Part shown: positions 9,898-19,002 of the stretch, one piece after another
Layout of the letters: each line of letters begins with the position of its first letter
Numbering within the stretch: the stretch's first letter is position 1
Program-made: the position numbers and the translations under genes
Notes under the pieces: model-generated
What the model was told of the DNA's origin: nothing
The model's input: the letters and a program-made list of their open reading frames with translations, nothing else
The model's database searches: none
Assembly (NCBI GenBank): GCA_009684515.1
Contig: WKKS01000003.1
Coordinates: forward strand, 1 to 64,000
DNA from: Geobacter sp.
GTDB taxonomy: Bacteria > Desulfobacterota > Desulfuromonadia > Geobacterales > Pseudopelobacteraceae
Reading direction: 5' to 3'
Length of the DNA: 64,000 bases

Positions 9898-10293
9898 TTA
9901 TTCAGCTGCTGCTTCAGTGGCTGCTTCAGTGGCTGCTTCTTCCACGTTTTCAACCGTCTCAACTTCCGGTGTGGCGACTTTTTTCTCAGGAACGGAACGC
10001 TCTGGCAAGTCGGTTATGTTAATGCTCTGGTAGCGCAGAACCTTCTCGTCAAGTCTCAGGCGCCGCTCGAGTTCGGCAATCAAAGCGCTGTCGCCATCGA
10101 AACGGAGATAGTAGTAGCGACCTCTGGCGGACTTTTTGATTGGGTAAGCCAGTTTCCTGATGCCCCAGTCGTCCATTCTGAAGCACTCGCCATTGTACGA
10201 CGAGATTACGTCCTGAGCCTTTGCGGTGACAACTTTGATGTCGTCCTCACTTAGTTCAGGCTGTAGGATGAAAATTGTTTCGTACTTCCTCAT
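9898..10293 (-). CDS. rpsF: 30S ribosomal protein S6
   Basis: S6 forms a heterodimer with S18 on 16S rRNA. The N-terminal MRKYETIFILQPELSEDD and central WGIRKLAYPIKKSARGRYYYLRF blocks are standard. The C-terminus is extended beyond the usual 95 to 100 residues by an acidic alanine-rich tail with ATEA repeats encoded by a 12-base DNA repeat (about 9900-9942). A strong GAGGAGG site precedes the ATG. It is the first gene of the operon; the leader and promoter at 10294-10407 lie upstream. Confidence 0.96.
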   Translation of the reverse strand: MRKYETIFILQPELSEDDIKVVTAKAQDVISSYNGECFRMDDWGIRKLAYPIKKSARGRYYYLRFDGDSALIAELERRLRLDEKVLRYQSINITDLPERSVPEKKVATPEVETVENVEEAATEAATEAAAE

Positions 10294-10361
10294 GTTAAAT
10301 CCTCCTCACGGATTCGAGTCCCGGTCCTACCCGGAACAAGGAGATTTCGGCACTGATGCCG
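10294..10361 (-). promoter_or_regulatory. possible S6:S18 autoregulatory leader
   Basis: The rpsF 5' leader can form CGGCA-TCAG-TGCCG (10348-10361) and a second hairpin TTCCGG/CCGGGA (10319-10336) shortly before the ribosome site. Many bacteria carry an S6:S18-binding element with a CCG feature in this position. I cannot fold it or match it to the covariance model, so this is a placement-based suggestion. Confidence 0.3.
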
Positions 10362-10378
10362 TCTTTAAAAGAACGCCT

Positions 10379-10407
10379 CTTATACAACTATACTCAGTAA
10401 AGTGCAA
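10379..10407 (-). promoter_or_regulatory. sigma-70-type promoter of the rpsF operon
   Basis: On the minus strand TTGCAC (10402-10407), a 17-base spacer, and TATAAG (10379-10384). The -10 matches 5 of 6 consensus bases. It lies about 85 bases before the rpsF start, and overlaps the space just downstream of the DUF2156 gene. Confidence 0.6.
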
Positions 10408-10415
10408 CAAAATCT

Positions 10416-11300
10416 TTACGATAAAGTGCGTGATACCCGATATTTTTTTATCAATTCAACCGGGTGGTATGAAAGTTTGGCGTTGCGTAAACCCGCTTCG
10501 CCCAAGTCCTGCTCACGGTTGATATAACTGCAGTCTGTAAACAATAGAGTGGCAAATTCACGATTTATAAGTTGCGAAAGCCCCTCTTTGAAAGGATCCG
10601 CCTTTTCGAAATGACAGACTGCGGTTTCACGATTCAATCTTTCACCAAGAGCAAATGCTGTCACTGTCCCGTCTTCGGTTATGACAATTCCCTCTAGTCC
10701 CAGTAAAGCAAAATTATGCAGGGCTTCGGATGTCGCCGATACTTCCATGTTCAATGAGAGATTTGATTTGTTTCGTGCAATATTCAGCCAGCTGTTTAAA
10801 AGTTCAAGGCAGCCGCTGCAATGTTCTGCAGAGTACTTTGCCACTTGATATTGGTGGCGTCTGGTAAAATAACTGATCCGGTTTTTTTTCTTATGGAAGC
10901 GGTTTCCTGGTAAAAGCGCCAGTTCTTCACGCGAGTACAGGTAGTCGAACGAATCCCGCTCTTCCACCAGAATAAGATTGCCGTCAGTTAGATATGTACT
11001 CAGAAATAGTTCATCTGCGCCGTAGATGGACCAGCCGCCGTCAAACAATATTGACAGGGCATGGTTTATGTTTCCGCACAGTGGAGTCAGGCAATAACTG
11101 TATCCATCGTAACTCTTTCCCAACACTAAAACTGAATCACCAATCATGCTCAGGCGATAAGCGTGTGCCAAGCGAAACAGATAAAGCCCCGCAAAAGTCA
11201 ATTCGGAAATCCGTGGTTGAAGATCCGTAAAAATTCTGTCCAGAAGAGGTTTGTCACCCATTTCAAGATCTCTTGATTCTGGATAGGAAGGAATTTTCAT
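10416..11300 (-). CDS. DUF2156 (phosphatidylglycerol lysyltransferase C-terminal-like) protein
   Basis: A soluble protein of 294 residues that matches the DUF2156 pattern: aromatic-rich N-terminal half (ISELTFAGLYLFRLAHAYRLSM, SIYGADELFLSTYL), a central basic KKNRISYFTRRHQYQVAKYS and a GNAT-like C-terminal half (GIVITEDGTVTAFALGERLN, then CHFEKADPFKEGLSQLINREFA). In MprF this fold aminoacylates phosphatidylglycerol, but stand-alone members without the membrane part are of unknown substrate. The ATG at 11300 has GGAG 6 bases upstream; the open frame continues to 11405 without a better site. It is divergent from the aminotransferase. Confidence 0.8.
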   Translation of the reverse strand: MKIPSYPESRDLEMGDKPLLDRIFTDLQPRISELTFAGLYLFRLAHAYRLSMIGDSVLVLGKSYDGYSYCLTPLCGNINHALSILFDGGWSIYGADELFLSTYLTDGNLILVEERDSFDYLYSREELALLPGNRFHKKKNRISYFTRRHQYQVAKYSAEHCSGCLELLNSWLNIARNKSNLSLNMEVSATSEALHNFALLGLEGIVITEDGTVTAFALGERLNRETAVCHFEKADPFKEGLSQLINREFATLLFTDCSYINREQDLGEAGLRNAKLSYHPVELIKKYRVSRTLS

Positions 11301-11375
11301 TGAGTTCTCCAGGAATTGTTGTAAAATTTCCGACCTGATAATCCTATCAGAAAAATGACACAGAGGGGAGAAGTT

Positions 11376-12569
11376 ATGGCTATTGCCATGAAGATCGCAA
11401 GTCACATTTCCAAATCATCCTGGATTCGCAAAATGTTTGAGGAGGGAGAACGATTGCGCCAGGAGTTTGGGGCAGACAGAATATATGACTTTACCCTGGG
11501 CAACCCGGACGTCGAACCTCCCGAGCTCTTTGGAAGAGAATTGCTGGAGTTGGTCCAGAATCCGCTGCCGGGCATGCATCGCTATATGAACAACGCCGGA
11601 TATGCCGAGACACGCTCCGCTGTTGCCAGCAAACTTTCTGCCGACTCCGGGTTAACTGTCGGAGCCGAACATATTATAATGACTTGCGGCGCCGGGGGAG
11701 CACTTAATGTTGTTCTTAAAACCATTCTAAATCCGGCTGAAGAAGTCATAATTCTGGCTCCTTTTTTTGTTGAGTACAAATTCTATATTGATAATCACGG
11801 CGGAGTGCCGGTTGAGGTCTGGACTGATCACAACACATTTCAGCTTGATATTGCCGCAATAGAAAAAGCAATCACGACCAAAACGCGGGCAATAATCATC
11901 TGTTCACCAAATAACCCGACTGGTGTGATCTATCCGGCCGAAAGCCTGAAAATGCTGGGTGATGTGCTGAAAAAGATTTATGACCGTACCGGTCATCTTA
12001 TCTATGTCATTTCAGATGAACCTTATTCCCGGATTGTTTTTGACGGCCAGCATGTACCCAATATCTTTCCATTGGTGGAAAGCTCCATTATTGTGACATC
12101 GCACAGCAAGGACCTGGCGCTGCCTGGAGAGCGAATAGGTTATCTGGCGGCCAACCCGCGCATGGCGACCACTTTGCAGTTCATGGAAGGAGCCGTTTTC
12201 AGCAATCGCGTACTTGGTTTTGTCAATGCTCCGGCTCTGATGCAACGTTTGGTGGCTAAATTGCAAAATGAATCAGTAGATATAACCGAGTATCAGGCAA
12301 AGCGGGATCTGCTTGTAAGCAAACTGACCGGAATGGGTTTCAGTATGGTTAAGCCGGACGGAGCTTTCTACCTGTTTCCCAAATCCCCACTGGCTGACGA
12401 TGTGGAGTTTGTCAAAATTGCTCAGAAACACCACATACTGTTAGTGCCTGGTTCTGGCTTTGGAGCACCCGGATTCTTCCGGATTGCGTACTGCGTACAG
12501 AGAGATGTGATCGAAAGAAGTATTCCAGCCTGGAGCGCATTGGCCAAAGAGGTCGGGTTGAACGGGTAA
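11376..12569 (+). CDS. class I/II PLP-dependent aminotransferase
   Basis: A fold-type I aminotransferase of 397 residues. Visible are the TLGNPDVEPP N-terminal segment, the cofactor-site CGAGGALNVVLKTI, SPNNPTGVIYP, the SDEPYSRIVFDG aspartate region and the Schiff-base lysine in SHSKDLALPGERIGYLA, with the substrate-carboxylate arginine in FFRIAYCV. The family interconverts amino and 2-oxo acids; aspartate or aromatic substrates are plausible but not decided by sequence. The ATG at 11376 is chosen because GGGGAG lies 5 bases upstream; an ATG at 11355 adds seven residues without a site. Confidence 0.9.
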   Translation: MAIAMKIASHISKSSWIRKMFEEGERLRQEFGADRIYDFTLGNPDVEPPELFGRELLELVQNPLPGMHRYMNNAGYAETRSAVASKLSADSGLTVGAEHIIMTCGAGGALNVVLKTILNPAEEVIILAPFFVEYKFYIDNHGGVPVEVWTDHNTFQLDIAAIEKAITTKTRAIIICSPNNPTGVIYPAESLKMLGDVLKKIYDRTGHLIYVISDEPYSRIVFDGQHVPNIFPLVESSIIVTSHSKDLALPGERIGYLAANPRMATTLQFMEGAVFSNRVLGFVNAPALMQRLVAKLQNESVDITEYQAKRDLLVSKLTGMGFSMVKPDGAFYLFPKSPLADDVEFVKIAQKHHILLVPGSGFGAPGFFRIAYCVQRDVIERSIPAWSALAKEVGLNG

Positions 12570-12669
12570 GATATCTGATGCGGATTATAACGCAAACAAC
12601 AAAGAAGCTGGCGCTTCCTCGATTCGTTGTGCTATAAACCAGCTTATCACATTATATTTCGGAGGCACC

Positions 12670-12942
12670 ATGACCAAAGCAGAATTGGTAGCAAAGATTG
12701 CAGAAAGCGCAGAACTAACCAAAGCTCAATCCGAGAAGGCTCTGAATGCCTTTATTGAGGAAGTTACTTCAGCCATCAAATCCGGTGACAAAGTTACTCT
12801 GGTTGGATTTGGAGTATTCAGCGCGGCAACTCGCGCTGCAAGGACCGGCAGAAATCCGAAAACCGGCGAAGAAATGCAGATCGCTGCCAAAACCAGCGGA
12901 AAGTTTACACCGGGTAAATCTCTCAAGGATCTTTCCGCTTAA
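12670..12942 (+). CDS. HU family DNA-binding protein
   Basis: A 90-residue histone-like protein that bends and compacts DNA. The N-terminal helices (MTKAELVAKIAESAELTK), the VTLVGFGVFSAATRAARTGRNP beta-arm with its tip Arg-Asn-Pro and the C-terminal PGKSLKDL are all canonical. Ribosome site GGAGG is 6 bases before the ATG, and a strong terminator follows, so it is monocistronic. The arm has RAARTGRNPKTGEEM, as in HU rather than IHF. Further HU or IHF genes are expected elsewhere in the genome. Confidence 0.96.
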   Translation: MTKAELVAKIAESAELTKAQSEKALNAFIEEVTSAIKSGDKVTLVGFGVFSAATRAARTGRNPKTGEEMQIAAKTSGKFTPGKSLKDLSA

Positions 12943-12965
12943 TTAATATCAAAGTTGGCGTTAGC

Positions 12966-13004
12966 AAAAGAGGCCTGTTCCAGCAATGGAAACAGGCCTC
13001 TTTT
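12966..13004. terminator. terminator after HU gene
   Basis: AAAAGAGGCCTGTTCC and GGAAACAGGCCTCTTTT pair with one bulged A around a short loop, ending in TTTT. It lies between convergent HU and the cohesin-like gene and can work on both strands. Confidence 0.85.
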
Positions 13005-13032
13005 GTGTCAAACTGAAATATTTGCACCATAC

Positions 13033-14322
13033 TTATTTACGTGCGAGATGGTTGGCAACAAATATGTACTCATCAATATAATCCCTAACTCCATCTTTGT
13101 TAAAATCATACAAAATATCTTGTTGCGAGCCTTTCCCGCTCTGAAGATTATTCCATCCGGCCTGATCCGTGTTTATGGCATTATCCAGTCTTGGTGCCAC
13201 TGTGAGCGGGTATTCATAACTGTCTCCGCCTGCGATTATGCTCAAAGTTGCCGTCCAGACATTGAATTCAGGCTTTGCCACAACGCTCCATCGGCCGCTC
13301 TTTCCTTCCTTTTTTACAGACTGAATTGTTGCATTTTCCAATGCAAAATTCGGCGAATTCTGATTGCTGTTTGAAATATCCACTGAAATTGTAACCGTGG
13401 TGTTACCATCACTCAGTGCAATCGCCGGATCCTGGTGGATGAAATTTGAAATATCTTTGCTGAACAGTGCCGACATTATTGGAAGGCTCTTGTCACCTCT
13501 GTAAGTTTTAAAGCGATCAACTACACCCTTAAAAACAATGTGTTGTCTGACTTCAATAATCTCCTTTTGGGGTGTCGTCTTTGTTTCAGAAACAGCCTCA
13601 GGAGTAACGGCGCTCTCCTGTGGTAATTGCTGCTGAAGGATATCACTCTGAATGGTTGTTTTTGATTCTTCCGTAACATGAGGTTCCGAAACAACCGGTG
13701 ATGTATTGGTTTGCACTGTAATAGAGCCGGCACGCCCTGTCGAAACAGTTGGAACAGTTGGAACAGTCGAAACAGTTGGAACAGTCGAAACAGTTGGAAC
13801 AGTTGGAACAGTTGGAACCGTTCCTGAAAACGGGATGCCTGGCGTAGTGATTGGTATGGTAGTGATTACATCTGCAGCAACCGGTGATGAGGGATCCGTG
13901 TTTGATGTTACTGATGCAATTACAGGTAAATGCGTTCCGTGTATGTCGATTAAAGTCGCAGATATTGATTTGATTCCTCCGTTAACTGGATTGGGAGCAA
14001 AGTTTATAGCTGCTATCTGACCGCTTCCAGTAAACGGGGATGTACTGATAATTACCATCCTGATAATTCCGGGCATTGATGTGTTGGCTGAAAGCATGCC
14101 TTTGGAGACGAGGTCACCCTTTACAACTGTCGGAGAAGACATAATGGAACTGTCATATCTAATGGTCAGATCAAGTCCGGCGACATTGTCCATGTTGGCG
14201 CCATTGAGTGCTCCGGATTGATCCAGTGTTATCACGCTTGCGGCGGCATGTGACAGTTGAGTAGTGATAACAACCCAGAAAAACGCCAGGATTATATGTC
14301 TGCAATTACGAAACGTAAACAT
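13033..14322 (-). CDS. exported protein with cohesin-like domain and C-terminal EF-hand/dockerin-like motif
   Basis: A signal peptide (about 1-27, ending SHAAA) leads into a cohesin-like beta domain (about 28-150: NVAGLDLTIRYDSSIM, VVKGDLVS, TGSGQIAAINF). A linker of VPT/VST triplets follows, encoded by nine 9-bp repeats, then a low-complexity Thr/Glu stretch and a second beta domain (about 270-400). The extreme C-terminus has YDFNKDGVRDYIDEYIF, one calcium-binding loop like half a dockerin. Carrying both a cohesin-like and a dockerin-like element is odd and suggests self- or partner assembly on the cell surface; that is inference. AAGGAG precedes the ATG. It follows the multicopper gene but beyond a terminator-like hairpin. 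Confidence 0.75.
   Translation of the reverse strand: MFTFRNCRHIILAFFWVVITTQLSHAAASVITLDQSGALNGANMDNVAGLDLTIRYDSSIMSSPTVVKGDLVSKGMLSANTSMPGIIRMVIISTSPFTGSGQIAAINFAPNPVNGGIKSISATLIDIHGTHLPVIASVTSNTDPSSPVAADVITTIPITTPGIPFSGTVPTVPTVPTVSTVPTVSTVPTVPTVSTGRAGSITVQTNTSPVVSEPHVTEESKTTIQSDILQQQLPQESAVTPEAVSETKTTPQKEIIEVRQHIVFKGVVDRFKTYRGDKSLPIMSALFSKDISNFIHQDPAIALSDGNTTVTISVDISNSNQNSPNFALENATIQSVKKEGKSGRWSVVAKPEFNVWTATLSIIAGGDSYEYPLTVAPRLDNAINTDQAGWNNLQSGKGSQQDILYDFNKDGVRDYIDEYIFVANHLARK
13742..13822. repeat. nine tandem 9-bp repeats (VPT/VST linker)
   Basis: Nine consecutive 9-base units alternating GGAACAGTT, GGAACAGTC and GAAACAGTT, the last with one change. They lie in frame inside the cohesin-like gene, so gain or loss of units changes linker length by three residues without a frameshift. 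Confidence 0.9.
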
Positions 14323-14413
14323 TGAGCGCTCCTTGTTACAGGTGAATGCTAATTGCCATTCGCAATAAATATCATGATATGTCGGGATGTTCGATCTTTA
14401 AATTACCACAAAT

Positions 14414-14452
14414 GCAAACTGCCGCTTAGCAATCAGCTAACCGGCAGTTTGC
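14414..14452 (-). terminator. hairpin after the multicopper-protein gene
   Basis: GCAAACTGCCG pairs with CGGCAGTTTGC, and an inner TTAGC/GCTAA extends the stem past a C-C mismatch. It starts 25 bases after the stop at 14477. The following minus-strand bases are only moderately T-rich, so termination may be partial. Confidence 0.6.
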
Positions 14453-14476
14453 ACTCACAAAGTTGTAGATATCGGC

Positions 14477-17400
14477 TTACATTGAAACCCTGTCGAACAA
14501 AACTGTTCCAATTCCCAAAGTGATATTTCCAACTTTGGTTATTCCGCAATTGGAAGTAAATGCCGCATTATAGCCGCCTTTCAAGTAAACTGTCTTGGCG
14601 ATGTTTGCCGTAAAGCTCCCAGTCAGGTTTCCAGCCAATAGCATGATCGTTTCATTGTTTGCGGCTGCAATATAGGCTGCCTGCAATGTCGTGAAATCAA
14701 GCGCGGTTGCTCCCCTTACTATTCTTGCGGCTACAGTCCCGGCCGGGTTGGGTGTGTAGGTGGCTGTAATGGCCTGGTTAGCTGTCACTCCGGTCGGGTA
14801 GGTATAGGTAGAACCTGTCAGAGTAATCGGTACGCCATTGGCCTGGGCTGCAACATTGAATCCGGTAGTGTTGAATGTGTAGGTCGGCATGGCGCCGGAT
14901 GCAACCAGCGTCGGTCCCGTTACACACTGATCAAGAGTAACGGAGTACGCGGCGCTGAAAATGGCCGTGTAGGCGTGGTTGGCAGTCACGTTGCTTATCG
15001 TCAAAGCTGGCAGTGTGCCGGCAACAGTAGCACCTTCGATCCAGTTAACAAAGATGAAGCCAGGGTTGGCGACGGCAGTAACGGTTGTTGCGTTGGCAGC
15101 GTAATTTACCGTTTGGGCGGCAGGTCCGCTCAGGGTGCCGTTGACACCCGCCGTGAAGGTGACAGTGAATGTATCTATGGCAAAGTTAGCCGTGTAGGTG
15201 TGGTTTGCCACAACATTGGTTGCTGTAAGTGCAGGGGCCGTGCTGACCACCGTTGCCCCTTCCGTCCAGTTAACAAAGTGGTAACCGGTTATAGGCACTG
15301 CCGTAACTGTAGTGGCAGAGAGACCGTAAATTACCGTCTGCGAAGTATTGCCGGTAAGAGTACCGTTGCCACCTGACAGGAAGTTAAGCGTATAGGATGG
15401 TATATAGGCGGTGCAGGAGGCATTTTGCGGGTTGTTGGCCGGAGTTGGATCGATTCCGCTACAGGTCCAGGTTAATACTCCGGCAATATATGATACTGCT
15501 GATTCTGTACCGGAAGCGCATAATCCGGTGGTTGGAATTGACGAGAAATTCAGGCCGTTACTGCTACCGCAAACGCCGTTGATTATATCCGAACTTTGAG
15601 TGTTGACGGTGTTTGATGCTGTTGATTCACCTGCAGCATTGTAGGCTTTAATCAGATAACTGTAACGGTCACTGGACAAGACTGTTTCAGTGTATGAAGT
15701 CGCGTTGGCAAGTGCAGTGCCTACCTGGGCAAAGGTAGTGCAGTTAAGGCCTGAGCAACGATAAATCCGGAATCCGATTTCATTTTTGGGATTGCCGGGG
15801 GTGGTTGTAGCCAAGACAGGCGTTGGGTCGGTCCATGTTAACGTTACACTGCCGCCGGTAAATGATGCGGGCGTGGCCAGGGCGGTCGGGGCATCAGGTA
15901 TCGTGTTGGAAACATTCAGTACAATCGGACGCATCATGTCCATCTCTTCATGGTTCAGGATGTGGCAGTGCCAGACGTACTCCCATTTGAAATCGTAAAG
16001 TATGTTGGTTACTCCGCCAGCGTATGGTGAAGGAGAAACATAGGCCTGTCCGGTGGCCGGATCAATGCTGTTGAAACCCATTGTGGAGCCGATTGGAATG
16101 GCTGGATTAAGTGGACGCAGACTATTGGGCACGCCGAACGGCAGCGCCGGTGCGACTGGTCGCACAGCAACAATAGTGTCTTCCAGGGGGCTGATCTTGA
16201 CGGTGTCTTTCCAGCCCAGTTCATTGGGTTCCGGCATCAAAATTTGACCATCCCAGCCTACGCGATTGATCAACTGCACATCAAAAATATGGAAGTGTAT
16301 CGGATGAGTATCAACGCCGTTATGAGAGATTTTCCAGATTTGAGTTCCATCGGCCAGGGTGTTCAGTTGAGTCGTGCTGACCTTGACATTGCTGGTGGTG
16401 GAGTTGTTAATCAGTTCAGTCGGTACATCTGAGAATCCATACAGAATCAGGTTTGCGGTCAAAGTAGTCGGGTTTGGTATCTGCATGGCCAGGTTGCCGC
16501 TCATTCTGCCGTAGATCGGGTCAAATGAGGCACCCATTTCGTCATGAATTCCTTTGGGTTCTGTCGTGGCAATTACCGGTTCACCGGCAAGGGTCACGAA
16601 TTTAAGGAAATGATCATTGATTTGATTAATGCCCTCCCAAGGGTAATTGGTCGGGAAATAAGAATTGGGATAGACACTTGAATAGGACGCCTGTCCTACT
16701 ATAATCGGCTCCTGAGATCTTTCGAACAGGGTTTTCACCGGTGCCGGGTTTAAAGAGGTCTGGGTTGCAGCCGTTGTGAACTCATTCTCGAGTGCGGATT
16801 GATTGAATGTGTAAGGGGGATCGACAGCAGGCAGACCAGAGGCTCCGCCTGTAACGATAATTTGCATGATTGTGCGGGTGTTTGGACCGTACCCGGGCAG
16901 AATGCCGTGGGCAGGATTACCGGTGACGCTATCCCATACACCGGTTGCCGGGTTGTATACGCCACCGGCGCCAAAACCGCCTGAATCGCGCATATCCGGT
17001 GCGCCGGTGAAATAGTCATAACCGGGGACCCTGGCTGGCCAGGCGGCCGGTGCATCGTTGTACAGAATCAGGGTTTTGCCGGCATAGGCGCTAAAGTCCA
17101 CGATAACGTCAGCCCGCTCAGCAGGGCCAAGTGCCAGCCCCATTTTATCGACATTGCCTACCCAAAAAGCAGTCGGATCTGTGATGTAAGTAATTGGCTG
17201 TGGTTCGACCACTACCGGCCTGGGCAAAAAACCGCCTTCATTAGCGATCTGAAGGAAATTGGGACCTCTGGTTGCCGGGTCGGGCACGCCGCCGTCGCGA
17301 CCGTCAACCGGCCAGAGTGCCGGCCAATTGTTCTGGGCCGCAAGATATGCAGATGCGTCAACCGATTTTACTTCCGTTTTGTTTGAGCGTCCGGCTACGA

Positions 17401-18976
17401 GCAGTCTGGCATCCGGACTGACATTGCCTGCAGTTGAGTCTGCTTCGTACAGAGACAGGTTCCAAAACCGGTCGCTGGCTGCATTCAGAATGCGGAAGCG
17501 ATAGGCTCGAGGGTCAACGGTCAGCGATGGGAATGCGGTGCCGTTTACTACCGCTGTATCCTGAAATGCCTCCATACCCATGGAAGGGTGGGGTGTTCCC
17601 GGGATCTGTTCCGGTTGTCCCGGTGTCGTGCAGTTTGCAAAAACCGATTGGATTGGACTACTGCAATCAGGATCGTAGTATTGGTTGGCTACCGGGCCCT
17701 TTTCTATGGCTGTTGCCGGGTAAAACCAGGGGCCATACATCCAGCGGCCAAACGGATTGACGCCGCCGAATCCAGCCAATGTAGTCTGAGCCGGCATGTA
17801 AACATGCGACATCCAGAGGTCACCTTCAACCGGCGGACGAACGCCGTTTATATCCGGTGTTCCAGTGCCCCAGTTCCAGAGCGGATCGTACTTGCGGATC
17901 TCAGAAGCATCCACGTAGGTTTTGTCCTGAATAACAAGAGGAATCTGGTCTGGTGGAATAAGACCGCGAGAGATTAGATCCTGCTCGTGCTTGTCAGTGA
18001 TCAGGTATCCGGCCGCTTCGCCGACATAAACGTTGAGACGGGTTATTCCAAAGGCGTGATCATGGTAGAACATCAACCTGGCACTCTGCTGGTTGGTGTA
18101 ATAGAAAGTCATCGATCCGTCACCCGGATCGGGCATGTCAGGTACATTCTGTACACTGACGCCTTTGGGGTAGGGGGTGATCTCGTCGGCAGGTGTAATC
18201 CACTGGTGCGGTGTGCCGTCACTGATCCATGGGGTTCGCCCGCCATGCAGATGGACGGAGGCGCGGTTCTGGGTGTAGCTGGCGCAAGTATTGCCATCCA
18301 CAGTATTATCGCAGTTATCCCCCTGTCCACGGGGACCGCCCGGGTAGGCGGGACCAGGGCCGGCCCCCATCACTGTCGTATCCACAGGGATGAAGAGGTC
18401 GCCGGCGGCGCCGACCGGAAGCTTGTTAGTGAACTTAATGCGAACCGGGCGGTTTCGTTCGGCTATGATGGTAGTAGACAGGTAATGGATCGGATCAGGA
18501 TCAACATTGTTGCTGCAGGCAACCGGAGTTGCGATAGTACCGCAAATTCCGGCACTGGGCAGCGTGTTGGGGGCTATGTTGGTTCCTTTGTTGACTTGCA
18601 CGTACCCGCGAAGTCTGGTCCCAGGCGCTGGAAGGTCGGAGTGCATGCGCTCACTGTATTCTCTAAGCTCAATTTCGTAATAATCCGAACCAGGATAAGT
18701 GATGGTGTCCGGTTTTCCAACAGTCAGGAATTGTCCCAGATTATTGGCCTTGCCGCTTCCAAGGCCGGGGAGAGTATCGACGAACTTGGCCAGTTGCGGG
18801 CTGTTGGCCCAGTTGGCGGTTGTGTAGTAGTCCGGTACAGAAGGTTTCCCGGCTGCGTCAAAAGGCCCGGTAGGGATCGGCTTGGCTGTCCCGCCAAAGG
18901 CCGGCATGCTGACAAGGCATAACAGGGACATCATTAACCCTAATCGCCCAAAGTAGTTTGATCCGTATTTTTTCAT
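14477..18976 (-). CDS. large secreted multicopper oxidase-type protein (OmpB/OmpC-like)
   Basis: A 1499-residue exported protein (signal peptide about 1-29, ending AFGG). Four copper clusters are intact: HLHGG (about 241), YHDHAFG (about 303), HPIHFHIF (about 889) and HCHILNHEEMDMM (about 1000), the last giving the type 1 site with its methionine. Downstream come a fibronectin type III domain (about 1020-1120), two InlB-like glycine-rich repeats with the GYHFVNWTEG pattern (about 1195-1340) and a C-terminal module (about 1410-1499). The architecture resembles OmpB/OmpC of Geobacter sulfurreducens, needed for iron(III) oxide reduction; the substrate is not established here. It is the last gene of a five-gene leftward cluster with an SCO copper chaperone. 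Confidence 0.9.
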   Translation of the reverse strand: MKKYGSNYFGRLGLMMSLLCLVSMPAFGGTAKPIPTGPFDAAGKPSVPDYYTTANWANSPQLAKFVDTLPGLGSGKANNLGQFLTVGKPDTITYPGSDYYEIELREYSERMHSDLPAPGTRLRGYVQVNKGTNIAPNTLPSAGICGTIATPVACSNNVDPDPIHYLSTTIIAERNRPVRIKFTNKLPVGAAGDLFIPVDTTVMGAGPGPAYPGGPRGQGDNCDNTVDGNTCASYTQNRASVHLHGGRTPWISDGTPHQWITPADEITPYPKGVSVQNVPDMPDPGDGSMTFYYTNQQSARLMFYHDHAFGITRLNVYVGEAAGYLITDKHEQDLISRGLIPPDQIPLVIQDKTYVDASEIRKYDPLWNWGTGTPDINGVRPPVEGDLWMSHVYMPAQTTLAGFGGVNPFGRWMYGPWFYPATAIEKGPVANQYYDPDCSSPIQSVFANCTTPGQPEQIPGTPHPSMGMEAFQDTAVVNGTAFPSLTVDPRAYRFRILNAASDRFWNLSLYEADSTAGNVSPDARLLVAGRSNKTEVKSVDASAYLAAQNNWPALWPVDGRDGGVPDPATRGPNFLQIANEGGFLPRPVVVEPQPITYITDPTAFWVGNVDKMGLALGPAERADVIVDFSAYAGKTLILYNDAPAAWPARVPGYDYFTGAPDMRDSGGFGAGGVYNPATGVWDSVTGNPAHGILPGYGPNTRTIMQIIVTGGASGLPAVDPPYTFNQSALENEFTTAATQTSLNPAPVKTLFERSQEPIIVGQASYSSVYPNSYFPTNYPWEGINQINDHFLKFVTLAGEPVIATTEPKGIHDEMGASFDPIYGRMSGNLAMQIPNPTTLTANLILYGFSDVPTELINNSTTSNVKVSTTQLNTLADGTQIWKISHNGVDTHPIHFHIFDVQLINRVGWDGQILMPEPNELGWKDTVKISPLEDTIVAVRPVAPALPFGVPNSLRPLNPAIPIGSTMGFNSIDPATGQAYVSPSPYAGGVTNILYDFKWEYVWHCHILNHEEMDMMRPIVLNVSNTIPDAPTALATPASFTGGSVTLTWTDPTPVLATTTPGNPKNEIGFRIYRCSGLNCTTFAQVGTALANATSYTETVLSSDRYSYLIKAYNAAGESTASNTVNTQSSDIINGVCGSSNGLNFSSIPTTGLCASGTESAVSYIAGVLTWTCSGIDPTPANNPQNASCTAYIPSYTLNFLSGGNGTLTGNTSQTVIYGLSATTVTAVPITGYHFVNWTEGATVVSTAPALTATNVVANHTYTANFAIDTFTVTFTAGVNGTLSGPAAQTVNYAANATTVTAVANPGFIFVNWIEGATVAGTLPALTISNVTANHAYTAIFSAAYSVTLDQCVTGPTLVASGAMPTYTFNTTGFNVAAQANGVPITLTGSTYTYPTGVTANQAITATYTPNPAGTVAARIVRGATALDFTTLQAAYIAAANNETIMLLAGNLTGSFTANIAKTVYLKGGYNAAFTSNCGITKVGNITLGIGTVLFDRVSM

Positions 18977-19002
18977 GGTTCCTCCCTTGTGTTTGGACGA
19001 TG

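Noticed and set aside
13742-13822. CRISPR array
   Set aside because: Nine contiguous 9-bp in-frame coding repeats with no spacers and no cas genes; this is a protein linker.
17987-18922. 311-codon plus-strand ORF
   Set aside because: It is antisense to the multicopper gene, has no ribosome site or recognisable domain, and its amino-acid make-up follows the complementary codons of that gene.
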